Shown: in pieces, positions 50,075 to 58,679 of the stretch | Numbering within the stretch: the stretch's first letter is position 1 | Layout: every line of letters starts with the position of its first letter | NCBI RefSeq assembly: GCF_023074835.1 | Contig: NZ_JALLGW010000001.1 | Location: 2,170,001-2,234,000 of the forward strand | Length of the DNA stretch: 64,000 nucleotides | From: Halomarina salina | Lineage (GTDB): Archaea > Halobacteriota > Halobacteria > Halobacteriales > Haloarculaceae | Direction of reading: 5' to 3' | Program-made: the position numbers and the translations under genes | Notes under the pieces: generated by a model | The model's input: the letters and a program-made list of their open reading frames with translations, nothing else | Database searches by the model: none | Told to the model about the DNA's origin: nothing

Positions 50075-50908
50075 TCAGTCCGTGACGACGTCGTCGACGA
50101 GACGCATCGGGGTCGCGTCGTAAGCAGGGTTCTCGACGGCGAACCCCTCCGCCGGTTCGAGCATCACCTCGCTCGGCGAGCGGAACTCGTTCTGGAACAC
50201 GAACCCGTCCTCGATGACCTTCGCACCCGACCCGATGACGGTGACCGGCACGTCTAGCTGGTGTGCGGTCGCGGCGATGGGGAACGTGCCGACGCGGTTG
50301 TAGAGCGTGTCGCCGACGATGCAGTCCATCCCGAAGACGACCTCGTCGCACTGCGAGAGGAGGTAGCCGACCGCGCTGTCGACGAGCAGGTGTGGCTCGA
50401 TGCGGTCGATTTCGGCCAGCGACCGGACGGTCTTGCGGCCCAGGTAACGCGGCCGCGCCTCGGTGGCGTAGATGGTGAGATGCTTCCCGTCGCGGGCGGC
50501 GAGTTCGACCGCCTCCAGCACGGTCGAGGAGTAGTCGTGTGTCAGGAGCGTGTCCCCGTCGTCGAGACGCTCGGCGGTGTTCTCGGCGGCGAGATGCTTC
50601 GCCGTCTCGACGCGGTCGACGACCCGTTCGGCGGCCTCCTCGGTGAGCCGCTTGGCCTCCTCGATACTGTCGGGGTCCGCGTCGGTCACCGTCGTCACGA
50701 TGTCCCGCTGTGTCGTGTGGAGACTCGCGTGCGACGGGTTGGCTCGACGGAGCGCGCTCGCGTTCCGCTCCAGGTCCCGGATGTACTCCTCGACCGTCGC
50801 CACCTCCCGGTCGGTGAGCGACGCGATAGCCCGTGCGGCCTTGACCGCGACGACCGACGAGCTGTGCGTCTGCATCTCGCGGATCTCCTCTACGGTCTCG
50901 TCTATCAT
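50075..50908 (-). CDS. eIF2B-alpha-like / ribose-1,5-bisphosphate isomerase family protein
   Basis: A 277-residue protein of the eIF2B/R15P isomerase/MTNA family. It has LLTHDYSSTVLEAVEL, TEARPRYLGRKTVRSLAEI and DEVVFGMDCIVGDTLYNRVGTFPIAATAHQLDVPVTV. The Asp of GMDCI is conserved, but the catalytic Cys that R15P isomerase carries after the TH pair is Asp here (THDYS), so it is more likely eIF2B-alpha-like. Residue identity at that point is read from the sequence; the consequence is inferred from what I recall of the family. The ATG at 50908 is preferred to 50980. Confidence 0.8.
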   Translation of the reverse strand: MIDETVEEIREMQTHSSSVVAVKAARAIASLTDREVATVEEYIRDLERNASALRRANPSHASLHTTQRDIVTTVTDADPDSIEEAKRLTEEAAERVVDRVETAKHLAAENTAERLDDGDTLLTHDYSSTVLEAVELAARDGKHLTIYATEARPRYLGRKTVRSLAEIDRIEPHLLVDSAVGYLLSQCDEVVFGMDCIVGDTLYNRVGTFPIAATAHQLDVPVTVIGSGAKVIEDGFVFQNEFRSPSEVMLEPAEGFAVENPAYDATPMRLVDDVVTD

Positions 50909-51004
50909 TGGTCCCACCTCGCTCGAATCGGGCAAAGTGTTTCTGGATAGCTGGGCGACGGCCGACACCACTAGGTCCATGACCGTGCCCCGCGTGGGAG
51001 TACC

Positions 51005-51310
51005 ATGGGGTTCCCCGTTCGCTACACCTGCCCGCGCTGTGACGCGGTCGTGACGCTCGACCGCGAGGGGTATCTCGCCGACAAGTGCGTCACCGAAGAG
51101 CCGCTGTCGGGGTGGGCGTACGCTCCGGCCTACGACTCGTTCGAGGAGAGCGACGGCGTCGAACTCGTCTGCGGTGCGAGCGAGACGGAGGGCGAGGGCT
51201 GTGGCCGTCCGTTCTACCTGAGCTTCGTCCGCTACGAGGAGGGGCGCGAAGTGGACGGCGACGTACCACCGGATCCGGACGACGGGCCGAAGTTCGACTT
51301 CCTTCGCTGA
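51005..51310 (+). CDS. Zinc-binding protein of unknown function
   Basis: A 101-residue protein opening with a CxxC knuckle (YTCPRCDAVVTLDREGYLADKCV). A second Cys pair, VCGASETEGEGCGRPFYLSF, follows later, so a zinc site is likely. The rest is acidic and contains no known motif. Confidence 0.7.
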   Translation: MGFPVRYTCPRCDAVVTLDREGYLADKCVTEEPLSGWAYAPAYDSFEESDGVELVCGASETEGEGCGRPFYLSFVRYEEGREVDGDVPPDPDDGPKFDFLR

Positions 51311-51388
51311 GTGCCGACGGGGGTACCTCGTCGTTCTCTCCAGTCACCGCACGGACTCTCCGAGGCCGTCGCCCCCGCTCATACCACC

Positions 51389-52168
51389 CTACTCTTCCCG
51401 ATGGCCGTCGACCTCCTCGAACCCGTTGTCTGGGTCGACGCGTCGCGCAGTCGTGTCGAGCCCCATCGCCTGCAGTCGGTCGGGCGAGACGGACTGCTGG
51501 CCGTTGTCCGACACCGTGACGCCGCTGGTGACGATGGAGCGGACGCCCTCCTCGACGGTCATGTCCACGTCGACGACCCGGTCACGGCTGACGTGGAGGA
51601 CGAACCCGCCCATGACCGGGTTCGGTGCCATCGGCATGAACAGCGTCACCATGTCGTCGTTGCCGGTCGCCACCTCGACGTTCTGTGGCGTGTCGGCCGT
51701 GACGAACGCGAGCGTGTACGACCCCTCCGACGGGTACTCGACGAGTTTCACGTCCTGGAAACTGTCGACGTCGCTGTCGACGACGACCTCGCTCATCTGT
51801 CGGAACCCGGTGTAGATAGAGCCGAATCCGGGGATACGTTCGAGTCCGTTGTGGAACACCCGCGTCGCGCGCCCGTTCGTCGGTGACCGGTTCGCTAGCA
51901 TCCCGAGGACGAGGGTCCCCAGAACGAGCACGACGACGGTGACCGCCTTGACGTACGCCTTGCTGAGCGTGGAGTCGGCCTGGATGAATCCGAAGTGCCG
52001 CGCCAGGACGGTGACGACCGGATCGAGGTTCGTCGAGACGAATTCCACCAGTACGCTGATGATGAGCAGGGAGACGAGGAGGGGGAGGATGAGTGCCGCT
52101 CCGAGGGCCAACCACTCCCGGAGCATCTCTTTGACCCCCTCCACCGGTCGAGCGTCTGCAGTCGCCAT
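51389..52168 (-). CDS. DUF502 family membrane protein
   Basis: A 259-residue protein of the DUF502 family. It has two membrane helices (WLALGAALILPLLVSLLIISVLVEF and AVTVVVLVLGTLVLGMLA) and then a conserved soluble domain: ERIPGFGSIYTGFRQM, VKLVEYPSEGSYTLAFVT, MPMAPNPVMGGFVLHVSRDRVVDVDMTVEEGVRSIVTSG. Function is unknown; homologues occur in many bacteria and archaea. An in-frame ATG at 52201 would add 11 residues, and TATA-like tracts fit either start. Confidence 0.85.
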   Translation of the reverse strand: MATADARPVEGVKEMLREWLALGAALILPLLVSLLIISVLVEFVSTNLDPVVTVLARHFGFIQADSTLSKAYVKAVTVVVLVLGTLVLGMLANRSPTNGRATRVFHNGLERIPGFGSIYTGFRQMSEVVVDSDVDSFQDVKLVEYPSEGSYTLAFVTADTPQNVEVATGNDDMVTLFMPMAPNPVMGGFVLHVSRDRVVDVDMTVEEGVRSIVTSGVTVSDNGQQSVSPDRLQAMGLDTTARRVDPDNGFEEVDGHREE

Positions 52169-52285
52169 ACGAGACTGTTCCACGTCTTTGACTAAAGACA
52201 TGGGGCCTGCCAAGCCGGGGTATCTGTAAGTGAACGGTCCACGATGCCGGTGGAAATATATGCGTTCACGCACCTAACCACGGTA

Positions 52286-52754
52286 GTGAGCGTCAACGTA
52301 GAGTCCTACGTGGTCGACCCCGGTGACGACGAGTACGTCGACCAGGCGTGGGACCTCAAAGAACGCATCAACCACGAGGAGGGCGTCCTCAAGCAGCGAC
52401 GGGGGTTCTTCACCGACGCCTACCGTCGCTCGACGGTCTACTGCTACCTGGAGGACGACGACCTCCTCGCGTTCGCCTCGGCGCGCCGCGACGGCTACAT
52501 CCTCTTCCTCGCCGTCACGCCCGAGTTCCGCGGCCACGGCTTCGGGAAACGGCTCGTCGCCACCGTCGCCGACCGCCACTCCTCGGTCACCTGCCACTAC
52601 GACCAACCAGAACGCCATCGAGTTCTACCAGCACCTCGGCTTCGAGATTCAGCGCCGCGTCTCGGGGTACTACGAGGACGGTGGCGACGCCTACTACCTC
52701 CGTCTCGGCGAGGACGGCCTCCGCGAGCGTATCAGCCGGTTCATGGGCTTCTGA
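52286..52754 (+). pseudogene. GNAT acetyltransferase gene with a frameshift
   Basis: The first frame encodes MSVNVESYVVDPGDDEYVDQ and the GNAT core FLAVTPEFRGHGFGKRLVATVADRH up to SVTCH. The rest of the family (TNQNAIEFYQHLGFEIQRRVSGYY and a C-terminus to FMGF) is in the other phase and ends at 52754. The break is near 52590-52604, and the two parts join naturally if one base is added or two removed. A perfect TATA box (AAATATAT, 52254-52261) lies 25-32 bases before the GTG at 52286. The gene is therefore recently inactivated, or the shift is a sequencing error. Confidence 0.75.
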
Positions 52755-52956
52755 GCGACCTTTTATGCCCGCGCCGGGGTCGCTGCGCGACCCCGACAGT
52801 GCAAAAGCTCGACCAAAAGGATTCCCTCACCGCCTCGGTCGCTTCGCTCCCTCGACGGTTCAGTCACCCCGCTCGCTCCCTGCGGTCGCTCGCGGTACAG
52901 TAGAACGACTGCTCGGTTCGACTGCGATCGCTCACGGCGCGCGTACGACTCGCTCC
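52755..52956. repeat. Degenerate repeat-rich gap with a perfect hairpin
   Basis: CGGGGTCGC-TGC-GCGACCCCG at 52775-52795 is a nine-base stem with a three-base loop, following the GNAT stop and a TTTTA run. It is followed by gacagtgcaaaagctcg, similar to words after the hairpin at 55.9 kb, and by tcgctcgcggtacagta, which also occurs at 1.24 kb. Confidence 0.6.
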
Positions 52957-53424
52957 TTACTCGTAGCGACCCGTCTCTGCACCGCACTCGGCACAGTAGA
53001 ACACTTCTGCGCCGTCCTCGGCCTTCAGCACGGCGTCCGTTCGGTCGCCACACTCCGGGCAGTGACGGCGGAGGTCTATCGGTCCCTCGTCCTGGGGTGC
53101 GCCGATTGCGAGGACGACCAGTCGCTCGTCGTGGGCGTTCCGCCCCTGCTGCCAGTCGCCCGGCGCGAACCGGATTAGCTCCCCCGTCTCGACCGTCACG
53201 TCGCCGCCCTCGGTCTCGAACGTCGCCGTCCCGGCGACGACGTAGAACAGTTCCTCCTGCTCGTGATGTCGGTGGTAGCAGTCGCCGATTGTCTCGCCCT
53301 GCGCGACCTCGTAGTAGTTGACGGCGAGGCCCTCGACGCCGAGCGCTCCGGTGAGGCTCTTGAACAGTTTGCTGCCGTCCTCGTACTGGTATCCCTCGAC
53401 GTCCTCGACGGCGACGTGGTTCAT
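52957..53424 (-). CDS. Cupin-domain protein with C-terminal zinc ribbon
   Basis: A 155-residue fusion. Residues 1-110 are a cupin beta barrel with the metal motif CYHRHHEQEELFYVVAGTATFET and the second motif GELIRFAPGDWQQGRNAHDERLVVLAIG. Residues about 115-153 are a zinc ribbon, HCPECGDRT...FYCAECGAETG. Cupins of this form often bind a metal and a small molecule; the ribbon may bind RNA or protein. Function is unknown. The ATG is at 53424. Confidence 0.85.
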   Translation of the reverse strand: MNHVAVEDVEGYQYEDGSKLFKSLTGALGVEGLAVNYYEVAQGETIGDCYHRHHEQEELFYVVAGTATFETEGGDVTVETGELIRFAPGDWQQGRNAHDERLVVLAIGAPQDEGPIDLRRHCPECGDRTDAVLKAEDGAEVFYCAECGAETGRYE

Positions 53425-53562
53425 CGGCGCAGGATGTACGTTCGGCGGGATAACTCCACGGTACGGAGTGGTAGTGAACGACGGCTCCTATCGTTGAGTG
53501 TCCTCCCGAAACCGCCCCTATCCCGAACACTTCTTACCCACGCGGGCGTGAACATCGAAGGG

Positions 53563-54744
53563 ATGAACGAGCGGACCCGCGAGTACCTCCGCGGCCGGTT
53601 CGGCGACCACTACCGACGGGTGTCGGTCGAGTCGCCGCCCGCGGCCGACCGGCGCGAGTGGGGGTACATCCCCTTCACGTCGGGCGAGGGGACGACGATG
53701 GTCCGCCACAAGTCGGCGTTCGACGTGGGCGACCTCGGGACGTTCCTAACCCGCGAGCGTCCGCGGCACGTCTACTTCTCGGCGGGTCGGTACGACGACC
53801 CCGGCGCGCGCTCGATGAACGAGAAGGGCTGGCGGGAGTCAGACCTGGTGTTCGACCTCGACGCCGACCACCTGCCGGGCGTCGACGAGGAGGCGGACAG
53901 CTACGCCTCGATGCTGGCGACCTGCAAGGACGCGCTCGGTCGCCTGCTGGCGTTCCTCGACGACGACTTCGGTTTCGAGGAGATGACCGTCGTCTTCTCG
54001 GGCGGCCGGGGCTACCACGTCCACGTCCGCGACGAGTCGGTCCGCTCGCTCGACCGGCAACAGCGCCGCGAGGTGGTCGACTTCGTCCGCGGCATCGGCC
54101 TCGACGACGTGACCCAGTTGACCTCCGTCGAGACGGTCGCCGGGATGGGTCTGAAGAACCCCGTCGAGAAGCGGACGCTGCGAACCGACGGCGGGTGGGG
54201 TCGGCGCGTCCAGACGCGACTCCTCGCGCTGGTCGAGGAGGTCCGTGAGATGGACGAGGAGGCGGGCGTCGCCCGTCTCCGCGAGTTCGACGGTATCGGC
54301 GAGAAGGGAGCGACGACGCTGTACAACGCGATGACGAACAACGACGACCAGCTACGGGCGGGCAACCTCGAAGCGGCGGGCCAGTACACCCGGAAACTCG
54401 CGCAGTTGCTCCTCGACCGTGCGGTCGCCGAGGACGGTGCGCCCATCGACGAACCCGTCACGACGGACATCAACCGGCTCATCCGCTTACCGGGGAGCCT
54501 CCACGGCGGGTCGGGCCTCGCCGTCACGCGCCTCGACCGTGACGACCTTGCCGGATTCGACCCGCTCGTGGACGCCGTCCCCGAGACGTTCCGGGACCAC
54601 GAGATTCGGGTGGACCTCCCCGAGGACCTGACGGTCGAACTCGACGGGGAAACGTATAATATCCCAGAGGGGACTAGCACAGTGAGAGAGTGTGTCGGCG
54701 TCCACCTGATGGCGCGCGGTGACGCGGAGAAAGCCCCAGAATGA
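53563..54744 (+). CDS. priS: DNA primase catalytic small subunit PriS
   Basis: A 393-residue archaeal/eukaryal primase. The catalytic acid pair is in LVFDLDADHL (about residue 100), and SGGRGYHVHVRDESV holds the nucleotide-binding residues. RHKSAFD, GRYDDPGARSMNEKGW and DINRLIRLPGSLHGGSGL are further conserved blocks. It makes RNA/DNA primers together with PriL. The ATG at 53563 is chosen; an in-frame GTG five codons earlier is possible. Its stop overlaps the start of the gins gene (ATGA), a pairing seen in other haloarchaea. Confidence 0.96.
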   Translation: MNERTREYLRGRFGDHYRRVSVESPPAADRREWGYIPFTSGEGTTMVRHKSAFDVGDLGTFLTRERPRHVYFSAGRYDDPGARSMNEKGWRESDLVFDLDADHLPGVDEEADSYASMLATCKDALGRLLAFLDDDFGFEEMTVVFSGGRGYHVHVRDESVRSLDRQQRREVVDFVRGIGLDDVTQLTSVETVAGMGLKNPVEKRTLRTDGGWGRRVQTRLLALVEEVREMDEEAGVARLREFDGIGEKGATTLYNAMTNNDDQLRAGNLEAAGQYTRKLAQLLLDRAVAEDGAPIDEPVTTDINRLIRLPGSLHGGSGLAVTRLDRDDLAGFDPLVDAVPETFRDHEIRVDLPEDLTVELDGETYNIPEGTSTVRECVGVHLMARGDAEKAPE

Positions 54745-55688
54745 ACCTCGACGAACTACAGACGGCCCAGAGCCGTGAACGACAGACCGACAGCCTCCAA
54801 CAGCTACGGGAGTCGTTCTACGAGGACGCGGGCCAGTTCATCTCGCAGTTGCGCGAGGAGCGAAAGCGCGCCTCCGAACGGGCGGACGACCCGTTCGACG
54901 CGCCCGAGGTGCGACGCCTCACCGACGACATCAAGACCGCCGAGCGGACGGTCGAGGCCATCTACGAGCGCCGTATCGGGAAACTCGTCAAGCAGGCGAG
55001 CCTCGAAGCGGCGGGGATGGCCGCCGACGCGTCCGGACTGACGCGCGAGGAGCAGGACGTCTTCGAGACGCTGGTCACGACCATCGAGAACAACCGGGTG
55101 CACGTCCTCGACGAGGTCATCGCAGGCGAACGGCAGTCCACGCCGACCTCCTCTACCCCGTCGACCGAAATCGCCGACGAGGCGACGAGTAGTGGGGAGG
55201 AGACGACCGTCGCCGACGATGGGTCGGCACCGCCGACCGCCGACGCGTCGGCCAGCGAGTCGTCGGGCGTCGACGCCGCCGACCTGATGGGCAGTGGCGG
55301 TGACGCGGCGGCCGCCCACGAGGAAGAGTCGTCGGTTCAGGAGGTCCCGCCGGACGCGACGGGACGCGCCGACGACTCCGGCCCGGCCATTCCTCCGGAT
55401 ACGCCACTGGAGACCGAGGAAGCCGACGTGGAAGCGCCGGAGGACGACCCGACGTACGGTGCGGACCCGGACCCGGGAGGAACGGCGGCGGCGTCCGCCG
55501 GTGACGCCACGGCCTCGGAGGAGTCACGACCCGTCGACCGCACCACCGTGCGAATCACGCGCGACGTCGGCGAGATTCTGGGCGTCGACCAGCGCGCCTA
55601 CGACCTCAAGAGCGAGGACGTGGTGACGCTGCCGACGCCGAACGCCGAACCGCTCGTCGACCGCGACGCCGCGGAACGACTCGACTGA
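54741..55688 (+). CDS. GINS complex subunit (Gins51-like)
   Basis: A 315-residue protein. Residues 1-130 form the helical GINS A domain (LQQLRESFYEDAGQFISQLREER, LTREEQDVFETLVTTIENNRVHVLDEVI). A long acidic Ser/Thr/Ala/Glu linker follows (about 135-255), and the last 50 residues are the small B domain (VRITRDVGEILGVDQRAYDLKSEDVVTLPTPNAEPLV), the order typical of Gins51. GINS links the MCM helicase with the primase during replication, which fits translational coupling to priS. The linker is much longer than in non-halophilic archaea. Confidence 0.9.
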   Translation: MNLDELQTAQSRERQTDSLQQLRESFYEDAGQFISQLREERKRASERADDPFDAPEVRRLTDDIKTAERTVEAIYERRIGKLVKQASLEAAGMAADASGLTREEQDVFETLVTTIENNRVHVLDEVIAGERQSTPTSSTPSTEIADEATSSGEETTVADDGSAPPTADASASESSGVDAADLMGSGGDAAAAHEEESSVQEVPPDATGRADDSGPAIPPDTPLETEEADVEAPEDDPTYGADPDPGGTAAASAGDATASEESRPVDRTTVRITRDVGEILGVDQRAYDLKSEDVVTLPTPNAEPLVDRDAAERLD

Positions 55689-55722
55689 GGCTCGCACTGC
55701 GTCTCACCGAGAACCGACGACC

Positions 55723-55753
55723 CGACGAGTCGCACCCACTGGTGCGCTCGTCG
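55723..55753 (+). terminator. Stem-loop terminator after the priS-gins operon
   Basis: CGACGAG-t-CGCACC-cact-GGTGCG-CTCGTCG forms a 13-bp stem with one bulged base and a four-base loop, followed by the pyrimidine run tctctgctcctcctgtc. It lies 35 bases after the gins stop codon. Confidence 0.6.
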
Positions 55754-55897
55754 TCTCTGCTCCTCCTGTCGTCTATCCGGTGCAGCGGCGACCCCCAGGT
55801 CGGCGTGCTCGGCAGGGGGCCGTCGCACCGCTGACGCTCCGGCCGAACGAGCGGTCTTCAAAACTGTTCTCCGTGCGAACGAGCGTAACGTTGTCGC

Positions 55898-55918
55898 GGG
55901 GGTCGCGGAGCGACCCCC
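55898..55918. terminator. Perfect hairpin at the 3' end of cdc48
   Basis: GGGGGTCGC-GGA-GCGACCCCC has a nine-base stem and a three-base loop, 14 bases beyond the end of the minus-strand cdc48 gene. Eight bases of each arm (GGGGTCGC/GCGACCCC) match the hairpin at 52775-52795. Confidence 0.5.
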
Positions 55919-55931
55919 ACTTGCACGAGGT

Positions 55932-58208
55932 CTACTGGAACGTGCGACTGACCTGTTCGCTGTCCTTGGGGCGCTCGCCCGAGTTGAACCGCTCTTCTAT
56001 CTCGTCGTACTGCTGGCGCGTCTCCTCGGTGACCGAGGCGCGCACCTCGTCCATCGCGTCCTCGAAGTGGTCCATCGTGATGCGGACGTTGCCGATGGAG
56101 CCCTCGATGTTCTCGCGGCTCTCGTCGTCCATCGAGGTGATGAACTCGCGGCTGGCGACGAGGGCGGCCTCGCGGCAGACTGCTTCGATGTCCGCGCCGA
56201 CGTAGCCCTCCGTCTGGCGCGCCAGTTTGTCGAGGTCGACGTCGTCGGCCAGCGGCTTGCGTTCGGTGTGGACGTTGAATATCTCGCGGCGGGCCTCCTC
56301 GTCGGGGACGGGCACGTGGACGTGTCGGTCCAGCCGACCGGGGCGCAGGAGCGCCGAGTCGATGAGGTCGGGCCGGTTCGTCGCGGCGACGACCACCACG
56401 TCCTCCAGCTCTTCGAGCCCGTCGAGCTCCGTCAGGAGCTGGGAGACGACGCGCTCGCCGACGCCCGAGTCGCTCATGTTGCGACCGCGCTGGCCCGCGA
56501 TGGAGTCGATCTCGTCGAAGAACACCACCGTCGGTGCGTTCGACCGGGCCTTCTCGAACACGTCGCGGACGCCCTTCTCGGACTCCCCGACGAACTTGTT
56601 GAGCAGTTCGGGCCCCTTGATGGAGATGAAGTTCGAGTTGGCCTCGTTGGCGACGGCCTTCGCGAGCAGCGTCTTCCCGGTGCCCGGCGGGCCGTAGAGC
56701 AGGACGCCCTTCGCGGCGTCCATGTCCATCGCCTCGAACACCTCGGGGTAGTCCAGCGGCCACTGGATGGTCTCGCGGAGGCGCTCCTTGGTGCCCTCCA
56801 GACCGCCGACGCGGTCCCAGGTCACGTCGGGCACCTCGACGAACACCTCGCGGAGTGCGCTCGGAGTGATGCCCTTCAGGGCCTCGCGGAAGTCGGTCTC
56901 CGTCACCGTGAGCGACTCCAGTACGTCCGCGTCGATCTCGTCCTGTTCGAGGTCGAGTTCGGGGCGGATGCGCCGGAGGGCGTTCATCGCGGCCTCCTTC
57001 GTCAGCGTCTCGAGGTCCGCGCCGACGAACCCGTGGGTGTTCTCGGCGTACGTCTCGAGGTCCACGTCGTCGGTCAGCGGCATGCCGCGGGTGTGGACCT
57101 GCATGATCTCCAGGCGGCCGTCCGTGTCGGGGACGCCGATCTCGATCTCGCGGTCGAACCGGCCGCCGCGGCGGAGAGCGGGGTCGAGCGCGTCGACGCG
57201 GTTCGTCGCGCCGATGACGGTCACCTGGCCGCGCTCTTCGAGGCCGTCCATGAGGCTGAGGAGCTGTGCGACGACGCGGCGTTCCACGTCACCGCTCGTC
57301 TCCCCGCGCTTGGGGGCGATGGAGTCGAGTTCGTCGATGAAGACGATGGCCGGCTGGTTCTCTTCTGCCTCCTCGAACACCTCGCGCAGTTGCTCCTCGC
57401 TCTCGCCGTAGTACTTCGACATGATCTCCGGGCCGGAGATGTCCGTGAAGTACGCGTCTATCTCGTTGGCGACGGCCTTCGCCATCAGCGTCTTCCCGGT
57501 CCCGGGCGGGCCGTGGAGCAGGACGCCCTTCGGCGGGTCGATGCCGAGCTGGCGGAACAGTTCGGGGTGGCGCATCGGCAGTTCGACCATCTCCCGCACC
57601 TGTTCGAGTTCGCCGTCGAGACCGCCGATGTCCTCGTAGGTGACCGATGGGGTCCCCTCGGTCGTCGACCCGCTCGCACCCGAGGCGATCTGTTCGGCGG
57701 GCTTCTCGCTGACGTGGACCTCCGTCGAGTCCGTGACGACGACGGTCCCGTCGGGGTCGGTCTCCGCTATCTTCAGCGGGATGCGCTGGCCGCTCATCGA
57801 GGAGAGCGGCCCGAGGCCGAGGCTGAACGGGACGGTCTGTCCCTTCGTGACGGCCTGGCCGCTCAACTTGTCGCGGATGTGGCTCCCGATGTTCCCGCGG
57901 ATGCGGAGGTTCTGCGGGAGCGCGACCGTCACCTGTTTGGCGGGGTTGACGTCCGCCTTCTCGACGTCGACCTTGTCGTCGATGCCGACGCCCGCCTCCT
58001 GACGGAGGCGGCCGTCGATGCGGATGACGCCGTCGTCCTCGTCCTCGGGGTAGCCCGGCCAGACGCGCGCGACGGCGCGCCCGTCGGCCCCACTGATGAG
58101 GATGTAGTCCCCGTTCTCCAGGTCGAGGTCGTCCATCGCCGCGCGGTCGATGGCTGCGAGTCCTCGACCCGCGTCCTTCTGCTTCAGCGGCTTGACGGTG
58201 AGTTTCAT
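55932..58208 (-). CDS. CDC48/VCP-family AAA+ ATPase
   Basis: A 758-residue CDC48. Residues 1-190 are the N domain (double-psi barrel plus CDC48 domain 2). D1 has Walker A GPPGTGKT and Walker [15 protein letters not shown]2 has [24 protein letters not shown] and the sensor [17 protein letters not shown]. Two VGADLE/VGADIE segments close the AAA lids. It unfolds and extracts proteins, probably feeding the proteasome. It is co-translated with a small upstream gene (four-base overlap) whose promoter carries a palindromic operator. Confidence 0.96.
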   Translation of the reverse strand: MKLTVKPLKQKDAGRGLAAIDRAAMDDLDLENGDYILISGADGRAVARVWPGYPEDEDDGVIRIDGRLRQEAGVGIDDKVDVEKADVNPAKQVTVALPQNLRIRGNIGSHIRDKLSGQAVTKGQTVPFSLGLGPLSSMSGQRIPLKIAETDPDGTVVVTDSTEVHVSEKPAEQIASGASGSTTEGTPSVTYEDIGGLDGELEQVREMVELPMRHPELFRQLGIDPPKGVLLHGPPGTGKTLMAKAVANEIDAYFTDISGPEIMSKYYGESEEQLREVFEEAEENQPAIVFIDELDSIAPKRGETSGDVERRVVAQLLSLMDGLEERGQVTVIGATNRVDALDPALRRGGRFDREIEIGVPDTDGRLEIMQVHTRGMPLTDDVDLETYAENTHGFVGADLETLTKEAAMNALRRIRPELDLEQDEIDADVLESLTVTETDFREALKGITPSALREVFVEVPDVTWDRVGGLEGTKERLRETIQWPLDYPEVFEAMDMDAAKGVLLYGPPGTGKTLLAKAVANEANSNFISIKGPELLNKFVGESEKGVRDVFEKARSNAPTVVFFDEIDSIAGQRGRNMSDSGVGERVVSQLLTELDGLEELEDVVVVAATNRPDLIDSALLRPGRLDRHVHVPVPDEEARREIFNVHTERKPLADDVDLDKLARQTEGYVGADIEAVCREAALVASREFITSMDDESRENIEGSIGNVRITMDHFEDAMDEVRASVTEETRQQYDEIEERFNSGERPKDSEQVSRTFQ

Positions 58209-58438
58209 AGGCTCACTTCGACGGTGACGACGCCGTTTTTGATAAACGCTTGCGAGCGTCCCGCCGGGACGTCGAACTCGTACTGCTGGTCGCCCTGGAC
58301 GACCATCACGGTGCCGTCGACGACGTCGACGTCCGCCTCGACGCCAGCACCGAGGTCCGCGGCGAACACGGTCCGGTCGCTGTAGTCGTACCGGCGGAGC
58401 GGTCCGTCACCGTCTGCGAAACGTAGCTGGTTGGTCAT
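58205..58438 (-). CDS. Small beta-rich protein co-transcribed with cdc48
   Basis: A 77-residue acidic protein ([62 protein letters not shown]). The pattern of short strands and the closing NGVxTVEV element recall the core of an Hsp20/alpha-crystallin domain, but shortened; I cannot confirm this. It overlaps the cdc48 ATG by four bases and is the promoter-proximal gene of the operon, so it may be a chaperone partner of CDC48 (inference). Confidence 0.75.
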   Translation of the reverse strand: MTNQLRFADGDGPLRRYDYSDRTVFAADLGAGVEADVDVVDGTVMVVQGDQQYEFDVPAGRSQAFIKNGVVTVEVSL

Positions 58439-58440
58439 GT

Positions 58441-58457
58441 ACTAACTCCAGGTTAGT
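58441..58457. promoter_or_regulatory. Palindromic operator of the cdc48 operon
   Basis: ACTAAC-tccag-GTTAGT, perfect six-base arms, lies between the TATA box (58466-58473, TTTAAATA on minus) and the ATG at 58438. Because the transcript is probably leaderless, a bound protein would block the transcription start. Confidence 0.6.
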
Positions 58458-58465
58458 GCTTCTAG

Positions 58466-58473
58466 TATTTAAA
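58466..58473 (-). promoter_or_regulatory. TATA box of the cdc48 operon
   Basis: TTTAAATA on the minus strand, 28-35 bases before the ATG at 58438; one of the clearest TATA boxes in the window. Confidence 0.65.
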
Positions 58474-58679
58474 CTTTGCCTCGATGAACCACCGGACAGT
58501 AGGCGAACGGCGGACAACAGTGGTGTCGCGGTTCACAGTACGACCGGGGACGCAATTACGCTGACGGTCGGGGCGATTCCCCCCACCGTCGGACGTCGCG
58601 CAGCGGTGGAGTCTGGATGGGTCGAGAACCCGCCCGCAGAACGACCGGGGCTTTTGGGTGATGGTGGCGTGGGGGCCGT

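Noticed and set aside
55860-55930. att site or insertion-sequence terminal repeat
   Set aside because: The inverted repeat is a single short-loop hairpin without target duplication or transposase, and a like hairpin occurs in another gap at a gene end.
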